This document shows, piece by piece, positions 54,317-62,856 of a stretch of 64,000 nt of DNA (its first letter is position 1; each line of letters starts with the position of its first letter). The DNA is from Allomuricauda sp. Lineage in GTDB: Bacteria > Bacteroidota > Bacteroidia > Flavobacteriales > Flavobacteriaceae. The stretch spans positions 992,001-1,056,000 of the forward strand of contig RHLF01000002.1 of the NCBI GenBank assembly GCA_003712125.1, read 5' to 3'. Under the pieces are notes generated by a model, which had not been told where the DNA came from, ran no database searches, and saw nothing but the letters and a program-made list of their open reading frames with translations. The position numbers and the translations under genes are program-made.

Positions 54317-54374
54317 AATACACAAAATATCGTCACCTCGCCTGAGCGGTGCTTACGATATGATGATGTGTATT
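54317..54374 (-). promoter_or_regulatory. his leader pause hairpin covering the His codons
   Basis: Minus-strand arms ATATCGT (54361-54355) and ACGATAT (54333-54327) pair around a CACCGC/GCGAGGTG inner stem. Outer arms AATACAC (54374-54368) and GTGTATT (54323-54317) also pair, embracing the three His codons. GCTCA in the leader (54347-54343) can alternatively pair with TGAGC in the terminator 5' arm (54295-54291), a possible anti-terminator. Confidence 0.7.
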
Positions 54375-54386
54375 TAGATTTCTCAT
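54333..54386 (-). CDS. hisL: his operon leader peptide
   Basis: 17-codon ORF, peptide MRNLNTHHHIVSTAQAR, with three consecutive His codons (CAT CAT CAT) and the stop TGA inside the pause hairpin. Ribosome stalling at these codons when charged tRNA-His is scarce would expose the alternative pairing and prevent the downstream terminator from forming. The standard logic of his attenuation. Starts about 10 nt after the -7 box, so the mRNA leader is very short. Confidence 0.9.
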   Translation of the reverse strand: MRNLNTHHHIVSTAQAR

Positions 54387-54393
54387 TAGGCCG

Positions 54394-54424
54394 TAAAAGT
54401 AGAATCTATTTTTTAATCTTCAAA
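54394..54424 (-). promoter_or_regulatory. his operon promoter TTTG-N19-TACTTTTA
   Basis: Minus-strand TTTG (54424-54421) and TACTTTTA (54401-54394), exactly 19 bp apart, with one mismatch in the -7 box. The leader-peptide ATG begins at 54386, 7 bp after the box. Confidence 0.7.
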
Positions 54425-54465
54425 ATCTAAGCTTAAAAATTAAGCTGCATTTTTAAAATGCCCTG

Positions 54466-55281
54466 TTAATTATTACCTAGAATTAAAGGAAGTCCGTCGT
54501 CACCAGAGCCTACAACAACCACCTTGGCATTCGGTGATTGTGCTAACTGCAAGGTAGCTTCAATACCTTTGTCCTGTAAAATTTTATCCGTCAAGGAGGC
54601 ACTTAAAATTCTATTTGCGTCGGCTTTACCCTGCGCCTCAATTCGTTGTCTTTGCGCTTCCTTTTCTGCACGTTCCAATCGGAATTCATACTCCAATGAA
54701 GATTGTTCTTCCTTAAGTTTTCGTTCGATGGCTTCTTTGATTGTCGTTGGCAAGGTCACATCACGCACAAGAATTTCATTCAGTTGGATGTATTGGTCGT
54801 CAACAATATTTTTGGTTTCTTCAAAAATCTCGTTTTGAATTGCATCCCTTTTACTGGAATAGAGTTGTTCTGGCGTGTACCTTCCCACCACACTTCGTGC
54901 AGCGGATCTGATAGCTGGCAACAATACACGATCCTTGTACATCTCACTTTTTTCTTGGTGCAGTTTTCCTAAATCGCTATAGTTTGGTTGAAACCAAGCC
55001 GAAGCATCGATTTGTATTTCCAAGCCGTTGGATGAAAGCACTTTCATTTTTTCAAATACTTCTTGCTGTCTCACCTCATATACGTATACCTTGTTCCAAG
55101 GGGCCACCAGGTGAAACCCTTCTCCCAAAGGCGGCTTATCTGTTACGACACCACCACCAAAGGTGCGGTAAAGTACTCCGGCCTCTCCAGAGCCTATTGT
55201 CACAGCTGATTTTGATATCAATATAACCAGCAAAATAATAATGAAAACTGCTGGTAAAGCAATTTTTGGTAATCTATCCAT
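54466..55281 (-). CDS. SPFH/prohibitin family membrane protein
   Basis: 271 aa. N-terminal TM helix (about 8-26), then the SPFH/Band 7 domain (ITIGSGEAGVLYRTFGG..., LPAIRSAARSVVGRYTPEQLYS, LNEILVRDVTLPTTIKEAIERKLKEEQ) and a coiled-coil C-terminus rich in Glu/Gln/Arg. Band 7 proteins oligomerise into membrane cages, often shielding FtsH-type proteases. Encoded 12 bp after a VWA membrane protein in the same operon. Confidence 0.93.
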   Translation of the reverse strand: MDRLPKIALPAVFIIILLVILISKSAVTIGSGEAGVLYRTFGGGVVTDKPPLGEGFHLVAPWNKVYVYEVRQQEVFEKMKVLSSNGLEIQIDASAWFQPNYSDLGKLHQEKSEMYKDRVLLPAIRSAARSVVGRYTPEQLYSSKRDAIQNEIFEETKNIVDDQYIQLNEILVRDVTLPTTIKEAIERKLKEEQSSLEYEFRLERAEKEAQRQRIEAQGKADANRILSASLTDKILQDKGIEATLQLAQSPNAKVVVVGSGDDGLPLILGNN

Positions 55282-55293
55282 AGTAGTTTCTAT

Positions 55294-57330
55294 TTATAAT
55301 AATCCGTTATATTTTCTAATGAACCATTCAGCAGAAAGTGTTAGGGCCAATAGGCCTAATAACAAGCGAAAATCTATTAAAGGTACTATTTTTTGATTGT
55401 TCTTTTGAAGGGGTGCAAATTGATTGTCTTGTGTAAGCTTATCAATGAAATCATCAAGTTGATCTTGGTAAAAAATTTCCCCTTTTGTCTTCGTTGCCAA
55501 ACGTGCTAATTTACCGTGATTTGATGTGAAAATCTGATTTTCTGCGTCAAAATCAAGAATCTTGAACGCCCCTTGCCTTGAGATATTTTCATTGTTTTCA
55601 TTTACGGTGAATTCATATTCACCTGGCTGTAAATCAGTTAAATCAACCTCAAAATAATTTCCCTTGAGCAGCATGGGTAAGCTACGGGAAAGTGAGGTGT
55701 TTTTGTCCCGTAATTGCAGGATTAGGTCGGCCTGGTTATCCTGTACAAAGGTTCTGTCGTAAAAATTGGCACGTATTTTTAATTCCTGACTACCATCGTA
55801 AACCTTTTGATAATCGACTTCTAGTCGGTTCCGCTTCCCAGATTTTGAGAGGTAGACCATTATTTTTGAAAAAAGATTGTCAAATTGTTCGAAATTTCCA
55901 TGCGTTCTATAATCATGAAGACGCCACTTCCAAATATCGGACCCAAATAAGAACACATTTTTGATATTTGCATCAGAAAGTACCGTCAACAAAGGACTTT
56001 CCATTTTAATGCCCTTAATGGTCATATCTAAAATCACCTCTTGTGGTGCTAAAATTGAAACTGACCCTGCCCTGGTTGATAAAGGAGGATATCCTTCAAA
56101 ATCAAATACTGAACTGTCAAAATACGCAAAGCCAGTGTTGATTTCTCCAAATACTTCTTGGGTGGGATAGCCCAACTCGATTTCTGCAAGATTACCATAG
56201 TTGGTGTTAAACCATGCTAAATCTGCCTGGTCACCTACAACAGTAAAAATCGGTATCCGACGGGATTTGGCAAAATCGTAGGCCTTTTGATAATTGGCCT
56301 GCGGTTGGTAGACGAGGAGCACATCGGCATCCGCATGTTCATTAAATTCAATATCGGGATCTACAAGTTCTACAACACGTTGGTCGTTCGATTCTATTGC
56401 TTTTTTAAGTGCACCGATATCTGGATGTATCAGTTGGGAGACCAACAACACCTTGGTTTTTTCATCGATAACATCAACGGCAACTTCCTTTTTGTTGTTG
56501 GTGGTATTCCTTTCACCAGTGAGCGTACTTATACGCACCTCTACCGACTTGATTCCGATGCTGGTTGCCCTTAAAAGCGTTGTCAGGGTCTTGCTTTTCT
56601 CGCCCTGTTGAAATTGAAGTTGTTCGCGATGTACATTTCTGCCGTCGAAGAAAACTTGAAGTTGCGCACGAATCGCTTCCTGCCCCTCATAAGTGACCAC
56701 GGTTTCAATCGGAAATTGATTGTCCAAAAAGGCATAACGGTTCAAATTTACCTGTGACACCGCCAAATCTTTGTAGGTAACCGTATCACCCACAACAATG
56801 GGCCATACAGTATTGGTTTGGGGTAGATTCGAAAACTCATAATCTTTCCCCATCGTCTGATTGCCATCCGTAAACAGCACTACCGAAGTGTTTGGTGAAG
56901 CAAACAAGCTTGACGACTTCTCCAAGGCCAAGCCAATATTAGATACCCCTTCTTCAAAAGTTATGCTATCGGCTACCGAAATATCAGATCCAAACCTATA
57001 GGAGTTCAATTCAAAACGGTCTCGAATGTTAGGATCGTTCTGCAATTTTTCAAGCTTGTACTTCAGGGAATCTGATGTATTATGTTGTACCATCGACCTA
57101 GAATTATCGATGAGCAAAATCAATCTTGTTTTTTCAATGGAGCGTTCGTTCTTCGTGAACTTCGGATTGATAAGCAACAAAAACGTACAGAGAAACGAAA
57201 AAAACCTTAGAAAAGACAACCAAAATCGGTATGGCTTTCTGTCTTTTTGTTTATAGTAATATTGAAAAAATACAAGCCCTAATGATGCTACAACAGCGGC
57301 AAGAACCCATAAAAAAACTGTTGTTTGCAT
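55294..57330 (-). CDS. Double-anchored VWA membrane protein (BatA-like)
   Basis: 678 aa. Two N-terminal TM helices (about 4-23, 38-54) precede a periplasmic domain with the MIDAS DNSRS (residues 75-79) and LFTDGNQTMG; a C-terminal TM helix (about 651-668) ends the protein. Long beta-rich central region (about 200-600) without recognised domain. Resembles the BatA/aerotolerance-type VWA membrane proteins of Bacteroidota. Upstream gene fabG is 33 bp away. Confidence 0.85.
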   Translation of the reverse strand: MQTTVFLWVLAAVVASLGLVFFQYYYKQKDRKPYRFWLSFLRFFSFLCTFLLLINPKFTKNERSIEKTRLILLIDNSRSMVQHNTSDSLKYKLEKLQNDPNIRDRFELNSYRFGSDISVADSITFEEGVSNIGLALEKSSSLFASPNTSVVLFTDGNQTMGKDYEFSNLPQTNTVWPIVVGDTVTYKDLAVSQVNLNRYAFLDNQFPIETVVTYEGQEAIRAQLQVFFDGRNVHREQLQFQQGEKSKTLTTLLRATSIGIKSVEVRISTLTGERNTTNNKKEVAVDVIDEKTKVLLVSQLIHPDIGALKKAIESNDQRVVELVDPDIEFNEHADADVLLVYQPQANYQKAYDFAKSRRIPIFTVVGDQADLAWFNTNYGNLAEIELGYPTQEVFGEINTGFAYFDSSVFDFEGYPPLSTRAGSVSILAPQEVILDMTIKGIKMESPLLTVLSDANIKNVFLFGSDIWKWRLHDYRTHGNFEQFDNLFSKIMVYLSKSGKRNRLEVDYQKVYDGSQELKIRANFYDRTFVQDNQADLILQLRDKNTSLSRSLPMLLKGNYFEVDLTDLQPGEYEFTVNENNENISRQGAFKILDFDAENQIFTSNHGKLARLATKTKGEIFYQDQLDDFIDKLTQDNQFAPLQKNNQKIVPLIDFRLLLGLLALTLSAEWFIRKYNGLL

Positions 57331-57363
57331 TGAAATCCAAGCTGGTGGTAAAATTAAAAAGGC

Positions 57364-58110
57364 CTAGGTGAGCATACCGCCATCAACGTTCAAAACTTGT
57401 CCGGTTACATAACCAGAGAGGTCAGAAGCCAAAAATAAGCAGGCATTGGCAACGTCTTCAGGAGCACCACCCCGTTTTAAGGGAATGGCATCTCGCCAAC
57501 CTTGAACGGTTTTCTCATCGAGCTTATCTGTCATTTCCGTTTCGATAAAACCAGGTGCTATGGCATTGCAGCGAATGTTTCGTGAACCGAGTTCTAAAGC
57601 CACTGATTTAGTGAAACCTATCATACCCGCTTTTGAGGCCGCGTAATTTGCTTGCCCGGCATTGCCCTTCACTCCTACCACACTGCTCATGTTGATTATT
57701 GACCCTTTTCGTTGTTTGAGCATAGTACGTTGCACTGCTTTGGTCATGTTGAAAACCGACTTCAGATTAATTTCTATAACCGCATCGAAGTCTTCTTCTC
57801 CCATGCGCATCAGTAAATTATCTTTCGTAATGCCTGCATTATTAATCAAAACATCAATCCCTTCAAAATCTTCCAAAACAGCGGCAACTAATTTTTCAGA
57901 TTCTTCATAGCTCGCAGCATTACTTTTATAAGCTTTTGCCTTGACGCCTTTGGCACGGAGTTCTTTTTCAAGATCTAAGGCGGGTCCTTCACTAGAACTG
58001 TAGGTAAAGGCCACATTGGCACCGTGATCGGCAAAAACTTGGGCTATTCCTTTCCCAATTCCCCTACTTGCCCCGGTGATGATTACGTTTTTATTTTCTA
58101 AGAGTTTCAT
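57364..58110 (-). CDS. fabG: 3-oxoacyl-[acyl-carrier-protein] reductase
   Basis: 248 aa short-chain dehydrogenase of fatty-acid elongation. NADP site TGASRGIG (12-19), LINNAGIT, active-site Ser near 140 in NMSSVVG and Y-x3-K in YAASK, C-terminal GQVLNVDGGM. A perfect -7 box lies upstream. FabG fits context because the next genes upstream make lipid A. Confidence 0.95.
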   Translation of the reverse strand: MKLLENKNVIITGASRGIGKGIAQVFADHGANVAFTYSSSEGPALDLEKELRAKGVKAKAYKSNAASYEESEKLVAAVLEDFEGIDVLINNAGITKDNLLMRMGEEDFDAVIEINLKSVFNMTKAVQRTMLKQRKGSIINMSSVVGVKGNAGQANYAASKAGMIGFTKSVALELGSRNIRCNAIAPGFIETEMTDKLDEKTVQGWRDAIPLKRGGAPEDVANACLFLASDLSGYVTGQVLNVDGGMLT

Positions 58111-58137
58111 TTTTGACTAATTAAATCGGCATGCATT

Positions 58138-58168
58138 CAAATATACGTGAAGTAAACCTTAGCGCATA
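58138..58168 (-). promoter_or_regulatory. fabG promoter TATG-N19-TATATTTG
   Basis: Minus strand: TATATTTG (58145-58138) is a perfect -7 box; TATG (58168-58165) a 3/4 -33 match at 19 bp. It lies between the sucD terminator and the fabG start. Confidence 0.6.
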
Positions 58169-58195
58169 AAAAAATCCTGCACAAGTACAGGATTT
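58168..58195 (-). terminator. sucD terminator
   Basis: Minus strand AAATCCTG (58195-58188) pairs with CAGGATTT (58179-58172) around 8 bases, followed by a T run of about 7. It lies 20 bp after the sucD stop. Confidence 0.85.
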
Positions 58196-58214
58196 ATAAG
58201 AGTTTTAACGCCGG

Positions 58215-59087
58215 TTATGAAATGACTTCCTTGACTTTCAATCCAATTTCAGCAGGAGAGTCCACCACATGGATACCACACTCACGCATGATTCTCTTTT
58301 TGGCTTGGGCGGTATCATCACTGCCGCCAACAATCGCACCTGCGTGTCCCATAGTTCTGCCAGCTGGAGCTGTCTCACCAGCAATGAAACCAACAATAGG
58401 CTTTTTGCTGCCACTTTCCTTATACCATTTCGCAGCATCAGCTTCCAACTGACCACCAATTTCGCCGATCATTACAACACTATCGGTTTCGGGATCGTTA
58501 ATAAGCATTTCAACCGCTTGCTTGGTCGTTGTTCCGATAATGGGATCTCCACCAATTCCAATGGCTGTAGAAATACCCAATCCTTGACGAACGACTTGAT
58601 CTGACGCCTCATAAGTCAAGGTTCCCGATTTGGATACAATACCTACTTTTCCTTTTTTGAAAACAAAACCGGGCATAATGCCCACTTTGGCTTCACCGGG
58701 GGTAATGACTCCAGGACAATTGGGGCCTACCAAAACACAGTCTTTATCCTTGATGTAATCATTGGCTTTTACCATATCCGCTACGGGAATCCCCTCGGTT
58801 ATGGTAATGATTACTTTTATGCCAGCATTGGCAGCTTCCATAATGGCATCAGCAGCAAAAGCGGGTGGTACAAAGATGATGGTGGTGTCGGCACCAACTT
58901 TTTGCACGGCTTCCTTAACCGTATTGAATACCGGTTTGCCCAAGTGTTCTTGTCCACCTTTTCCGGGAGTAACACCGCCAACCACATTGGTTCCATATTC
59001 AATCATTTGTTCGGAATGAAACGTTCCTTCACTTCCTGTAAAGCCTTGAACAATAATTTTTGAATCTTTATTGACTAAAACACTCAT
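58215..59087 (-). CDS. sucD: Succinyl-CoA synthetase alpha subunit
   Basis: 290 aa from ATG 59087 (a longer frame gives a non-homologous extension). CoA-binding [46 protein letters not shown], and the phosphohistidine H248 in GHAGAIVGG. Catalyses the substrate-level phosphorylation step of the TCA cycle with SucC, which is not in the window. Separated from fabG by a terminator; 60 bp after the lpxD-like gene. Confidence 0.97.
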   Translation of the reverse strand: MSVLVNKDSKIIVQGFTGSEGTFHSEQMIEYGTNVVGGVTPGKGGQEHLGKPVFNTVKEAVQKVGADTTIIFVPPAFAADAIMEAANAGIKVIITITEGIPVADMVKANDYIKDKDCVLVGPNCPGVITPGEAKVGIMPGFVFKKGKVGIVSKSGTLTYEASDQVVRQGLGISTAIGIGGDPIIGTTTKQAVEMLINDPETDSVVMIGEIGGQLEADAAKWYKESGSKKPIVGFIAGETAPAGRTMGHAGAIVGGSDDTAQAKKRIMRECGIHVVDSPAEIGLKVKEVIS

Positions 59088-59107
59088 CTTGCTGTTGTAA
59101 TTTTTCA

Positions 59108-59115
59108 CAAAAATA
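59108..59115 (-). promoter_or_regulatory. Candidate -7 box TATTTTTG before sucD
   Basis: Perfect TAnnTTTG on the minus strand 21 bp before the sucD start, but no TTTG at -33; sucD could instead be read through from the lpx operon. Confidence 0.35.
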
Positions 59116-59146
59116 TGGCTTGCCCACGAATTTGAGGCTACCTATT

Positions 59147-60082
59147 TCAATTCTTTTTTAACTTTTCCATAATTGAGGGAATCTGTTTGATTCCAGCCAA
59201 TTGTTTCATCTTTTTTCGCGCTTCTTCGGCCGGACTGCCGAAATACGTTTTCCCGCCAGGCAAAGAGCCTGCAACCCCAGATTGTGCTAAGACAACAGCT
59301 TCTTTTCCTATGGTAATTCCGCTAATCACACCTACTTGACCCCATAGGGTGACCTCGTCTTCTATGACCACACAGCCAGCAATTCCACACTGCGAAGCAA
59401 TCAAACATTTTCTTCCGATTACCGTATCATGACCTACCTGAATTTGATTGTCAAGTTTGGTACCTTCGCCAATAGTGGTATCACCAGTAACTCCCCTGTC
59501 GATGGTGCATCCTGGTCCGATATCCACATTGTTCTCAATGATAACCCTACCACCAGAAACCAATTTATCATAACCCGCTGGCCGTTTTTTATAATAAAAA
59601 GCATCACCACCTAAAACGGTTCCGGAATGTATGGTGACATTGTCACCAATAACACAATCATCATAGATCGATACATTGGCATGTATCAGACAGTTCTTTC
59701 CGATGCGTACATTATTGCCAAGAAAAACGTTGGGCTGAATTACCGTACCTGCTCCTACCTCAGCTGTTTTAGCAATAGCGCCATCGGCTTTCGAAAAAGG
59801 ATTAAAATGTAAGGTCAGTTTATTAAAATCAGCAAAGGGATCTTCAGATATCAACAGTGCTTTTCCCTCAGGACAGTCGACCTTTTTATTGATCAAGACC
59901 ACAGATGCTTTCGATTCCAAGGCCTTATCATAGTATTTGGGGTGATCCACAAATACGATATCACCATGTTGGACCACATGAATTTCATTCATTCCCAGAA
60001 CTGGGAAATCTGAACTCCCAACATATTCAATGTTAAGCAATTCAGCAATTTCACCTAATGCATAGGTTTTAGGAAATTTCAT
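59147..60082 (-). CDS. Second LpxD-like UDP-sugar N-acyltransferase
   Basis: 311 aa. N-terminal uridine-binding-type domain (1-100) and left-handed beta-helix of hexapeptide repeats (105-280) like LpxD, with the catalytic His conserved (H218 in QVGHDTVIG). However, the loop usually reading GADGFGF is here GGDAFYYKKRPAG, so acyl or substrate pocket contacts differ. Encodes an LpxD paralogue at the end of the lpx cluster, 2 bp after efp. It may have a different acyl-chain specificity or another UDP-sugar substrate. Confidence 0.88.
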   Translation of the reverse strand: MKFPKTYALGEIAELLNIEYVGSSDFPVLGMNEIHVVQHGDIVFVDHPKYYDKALESKASVVLINKKVDCPEGKALLISEDPFADFNKLTLHFNPFSKADGAIAKTAEVGAGTVIQPNVFLGNNVRIGKNCLIHANVSIYDDCVIGDNVTIHSGTVLGGDAFYYKKRPAGYDKLVSGGRVIIENNVDIGPGCTIDRGVTGDTTIGEGTKLDNQIQVGHDTVIGRKCLIASQCGIAGCVVIEDEVTLWGQVGVISGITIGKEAVVLAQSGVAGSLPGGKTYFGSPAEEARKKMKQLAGIKQIPSIMEKLKKN

Positions 60083-60084
60083 GA

Positions 60085-60651
60085 TTATTCTTTTGCCCGT
60101 TCTTGGTAAGAACTACTTGCTGTGTCAATTTTTATCTTATCACCCTCGTTAATAAACAACGGAACATTGATACGGGCGCCTGTTTCTACCGTGGCAGGTT
60201 TGGTGGCATTCGTTGCTGTATTGCCCTTTACTCCGGGTTCGGTATGGGTCACCTCCAATATTACACTTGCCGGCATGTCAACAGAAAGTGGCATCTGATC
60301 TTCCGCATTGAAAATAATGGTAACTATTTCACCTTCCTTTAAAAGCTCAGGGGTGTCAAGCGCATCTTTTTGTAAGGCAATTTGATTATAATCATCAGTA
60401 TTCATAAAATGAAAGGTGTCACCATCGGGATATAAGAACTGGTAAGATCTCGTCTCTACCCGTACATCCTCAATTTTGTGACCTGCAGAAAATGTATTGT
60501 CGATTACTTTTCCCGTGGTTACGCTTTTCAGTTTGGTTCTCACAAAGGCGGGTCCTTTACCCGGTTTTACATGTAAAAATTCAACAATTTTATAGATATC
60601 GTTGTTGTATCTAATACAAAGTCCTTTTCTAATATCTGAAGTACTGGCCAT
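60085..60651 (-). CDS. efp: Translation elongation factor P
   Basis: 188 aa, the three-domain length of EF-P. Domain I has the conserved loop HVKPGKGPAFVRTKL with K32 at the tip, the residue that is modified in some bacteria; the OB-type C-terminal domains follow. Rescues ribosomes stalled at polyproline. Embedded in the lpx cluster between lpxA and the lpxD-like gene, a layout common in Bacteroidota. Confidence 0.97.
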   Translation of the reverse strand: MASTSDIRKGLCIRYNNDIYKIVEFLHVKPGKGPAFVRTKLKSVTTGKVIDNTFSAGHKIEDVRVETRSYQFLYPDGDTFHFMNTDDYNQIALQKDALDTPELLKEGEIVTIIFNAEDQMPLSVDMPASVILEVTHTEPGVKGNTATNATKPATVETGARINVPLFINEGDKIKIDTASSSYQERAKE

Positions 60652-60655
60652 AATT

Positions 60656-61441
60656 TTAATTTGTGCTGAAATATCCTTTCATAATACCACGCTGCGAATC
60701 TCTTATAAACTGTAAGATCTCATCCCGTTCTGGGGTGGCTTCCATCTCGGCCTCAATAATTTGGGCCGCCTGAGAATTGTTATAATGCTTTTGGTATAAG
60801 ATTCGGTAAATATTTTGAACCTCCCTAATTTTCTCTGCCGTAAAGCCTCTTCGTCGCAGCCCTATAGAATTGATACCAACATAAGAAAGTGGCTCTCGGG
60901 CAGCCTTCACATAGGGTGGAACGTCTTTTCTCACCAAGGAACCTCCGGTAACAAAGGCATGGTTGCCGATAGAAACAAATTGATGCACGGCCACCATTCC
61001 CGCCAATACCACATTGTTGCCTATGGTCACATGCCCGGCAAGGGTTGAATTGTTGGAAAAGATACACCCGTCGCCAATAAAGCAATCGTGTGCCACGTGA
61101 CAGTACGCCATGATCAGGCAATTTTTGCCAATTACGGTTTTCATCCGATCATTGGTTCCCTTATTGATTGTTGCACATTCACGTATGGTGGTGTTGTCTC
61201 CGATATGCACGGTCGTATCTTCCCCTTCATATTTAAGGTCTTGTGGAATTGCAGAGATGATAGATCCAGGAAAAATATTACAATTCTTACCGATACGGGC
61301 TCCCTCCATAATCGTCACGTTGGAGCCAATCCAGGTTCCTTCTCCGATGGTCACATTATTGTGGATTGTGGTAAAAGGCTCAATAACCACGTTTTTTGCA
61401 ATTTTTGCGCCCGGATGAACATAGGCTAAGGGTTGGTTCAT
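60656..61441 (-). CDS. lpxA: UDP-N-acetylglucosamine acyltransferase
   Basis: 261 aa. Left-handed beta-helix with hexapeptide repeats; catalytic His in MAYCHVAHDCFIGDG; C-terminal helical domain (INSIGLRRRGFTAEKIREVQN). First acylation of lipid A synthesis. Follows lpxC-fabZ by 5 bp and precedes efp by 4 bp. Confidence 0.98.
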   Translation of the reverse strand: MNQPLAYVHPGAKIAKNVVIEPFTTIHNNVTIGEGTWIGSNVTIMEGARIGKNCNIFPGSIISAIPQDLKYEGEDTTVHIGDNTTIRECATINKGTNDRMKTVIGKNCLIMAYCHVAHDCFIGDGCIFSNNSTLAGHVTIGNNVVLAGMVAVHQFVSIGNHAFVTGGSLVRKDVPPYVKAAREPLSYVGINSIGLRRRGFTAEKIREVQNIYRILYQKHYNNSQAAQIIEAEMEATPERDEILQFIRDSQRGIMKGYFSTN

Positions 61442-61446
61442 AATAT

Positions 61447-62856
61447 TTAGTTGCCTTTAACTTTAGTTATTTGCGCCATAATTTCTGCTTGGGAAACCAA
61501 TCGGCCATTTGCATAGGCATGCGCCTGCATTTCACAGATGCCCCTGCGTATTGGTGATATTAAATCTAATTTAAAGATTAGGGTATCACCAGGAACTACT
61601 TGGTGTTTGTATCGTACATTATCGATCTTCAATAAATAAGTCAGGTAATTTTCCGGGTCTGGCACCGTACTCAATACGAGAATACCTCCCGTCTGCGCCA
61701 TAGCTTCAATCTGTAACACACCGGGCATAACCGGCGCCCCTGGAAAATGTCCCACAAAAAAAGGTTCGTTCATCGTGACATTTTTCATCCCGATAACGTG
61801 TTGATCAGAAAGCTCCAATATTTTATCTACCAGCAAAAAAGGTGGGCGATGCGGAAGCATCTCCATGATTTGGTTGATATCCTTAACAGGTGTAGCATGC
61901 AAATCAACCTCTGGCACGTAGTTGCGACGCTCTTGCTTTATAATCTTGTGTAATTTTTTCGCAAACTGCGTGTTGACAAAATGACCGGGTTTATTGGCAA
62001 TCACCTTGCCTCGAATTCGCGTTCCTATTAATGCCAAATCACCGATTACATCCAAGAGCTTGTGGCGTGCCGCCTCGTTCGGTTGATGCAAGGTCAAGTT
62101 GTCGAGAATACCATTGGGTTTTACCGATAACTTCTTCTTGTTGAAAGCTTTCTCAAGCTTTTTCATGGTAGGTTCGGAAATCTCCTTATCCACATAAACA
62201 ATGGCATTGTTCAAATCACCGCCCTTGATAAGGCCATGTTCGAGCAACATTTCCAGCTCATGCAGAAAACTGAATGTACGTGCATTCGCTATTTCAGAAG
62301 AGAAATCCGTAATATTTTCAAGAGTAGCATTTTGGGTGCCGAGCACCTTGGTACCAAAATCGACCATGGTCGTCACTTGATACGACTCTGATGGAATAAC
62401 CGTAATCTCGCTACCCGTGGCTTCATCTTTATAGGAAATCACATCTTTCACCACATACTCTTCCCTATTGGCATTCTGTTCTTCGATACCAACTTCTTGT
62501 AGGGCTTCTACGAAGAATTTTGAAGAGCCGTCCATGATGGGAGGTTCCGGTGCGTCAAGCTCTATCATCACATTGTCCACTTCCATGCCCACCAATGCTG
62601 CCAAGACATGCTCAGAGGTTTGAATTTTGACCCCATTCTTCTCTAGATTGGTACCTCGTTGTGTGTTGACCACATAATTGGCATCCGCTTCGATAACGGG
62701 CTCACCTTCAAGATCGATACGCTTAAAGGCATAGCCGTGGTTGACATCAGCGGGAACAAAGGTCATGGTCACATTCTCGCCAGTGTGCAATCCAACGCCT
62801 TTAAGAGTAATTGATTTTTTAATGGTTTTCTGCTTCACCTCAATCTTTTTCACCAT
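61447..62856 (-). CDS. lpxC/fabZ: LpxC-FabZ fusion: UDP-3-O-acyl-GlcNAc deacetylase / 3-hydroxyacyl-ACP dehydratase
   Basis: 469 aa bifunctional enzyme. Residues 1-310 are LpxC with zinc ligands H83 (SEHVLAAL), H265 and D269 (AARHKLLDVIGD) and H292 in KPGHFVNT. Residues about 325-469 are FabZ with LPHRPPF (334-340), GHFPGAPVMPG with H370 and E384 in the second helix. Couples deacetylation of lipid A precursor with hydroxyacyl dehydration, i.e. branching between lipid A and fatty acids. Overlaps the lpxD end by 17 bp. Confidence 0.97.
   Translation of the reverse strand: MVKKIEVKQKTIKKSITLKGVGLHTGENVTMTFVPADVNHGYAFKRIDLEGEPVIEADANYVVNTQRGTNLEKNGVKIQTSEHVLAALVGMEVDNVMIELDAPEPPIMDGSSKFFVEALQEVGIEEQNANREEYVVKDVISYKDEATGSEITVIPSESYQVTTMVDFGTKVLGTQNATLENITDFSSEIANARTFSFLHELEMLLEHGLIKGGDLNNAIVYVDKEISEPTMKKLEKAFNKKKLSVKPNGILDNLTLHQPNEAARHKLLDVIGDLALIGTRIRGKVIANKPGHFVNTQFAKKLHKIIKQERRNYVPEVDLHATPVKDINQIMEMLPHRPPFLLVDKILELSDQHVIGMKNVTMNEPFFVGHFPGAPVMPGVLQIEAMAQTGGILVLSTVPDPENYLTYLLKIDNVRYKHQVVPGDTLIFKLDLISPIRRGICEMQAHAYANGRLVSQAEIMAQITKVKGN

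Noticed and set aside
54420-54465. Two small palindromes (AGCTTA/TAAGCT and GCATTTT/AAAATGC) after the SPFH gene
   Set aside because: No T run, so not a convincing terminator; A+T-rich DNA gives such repeats by chance.
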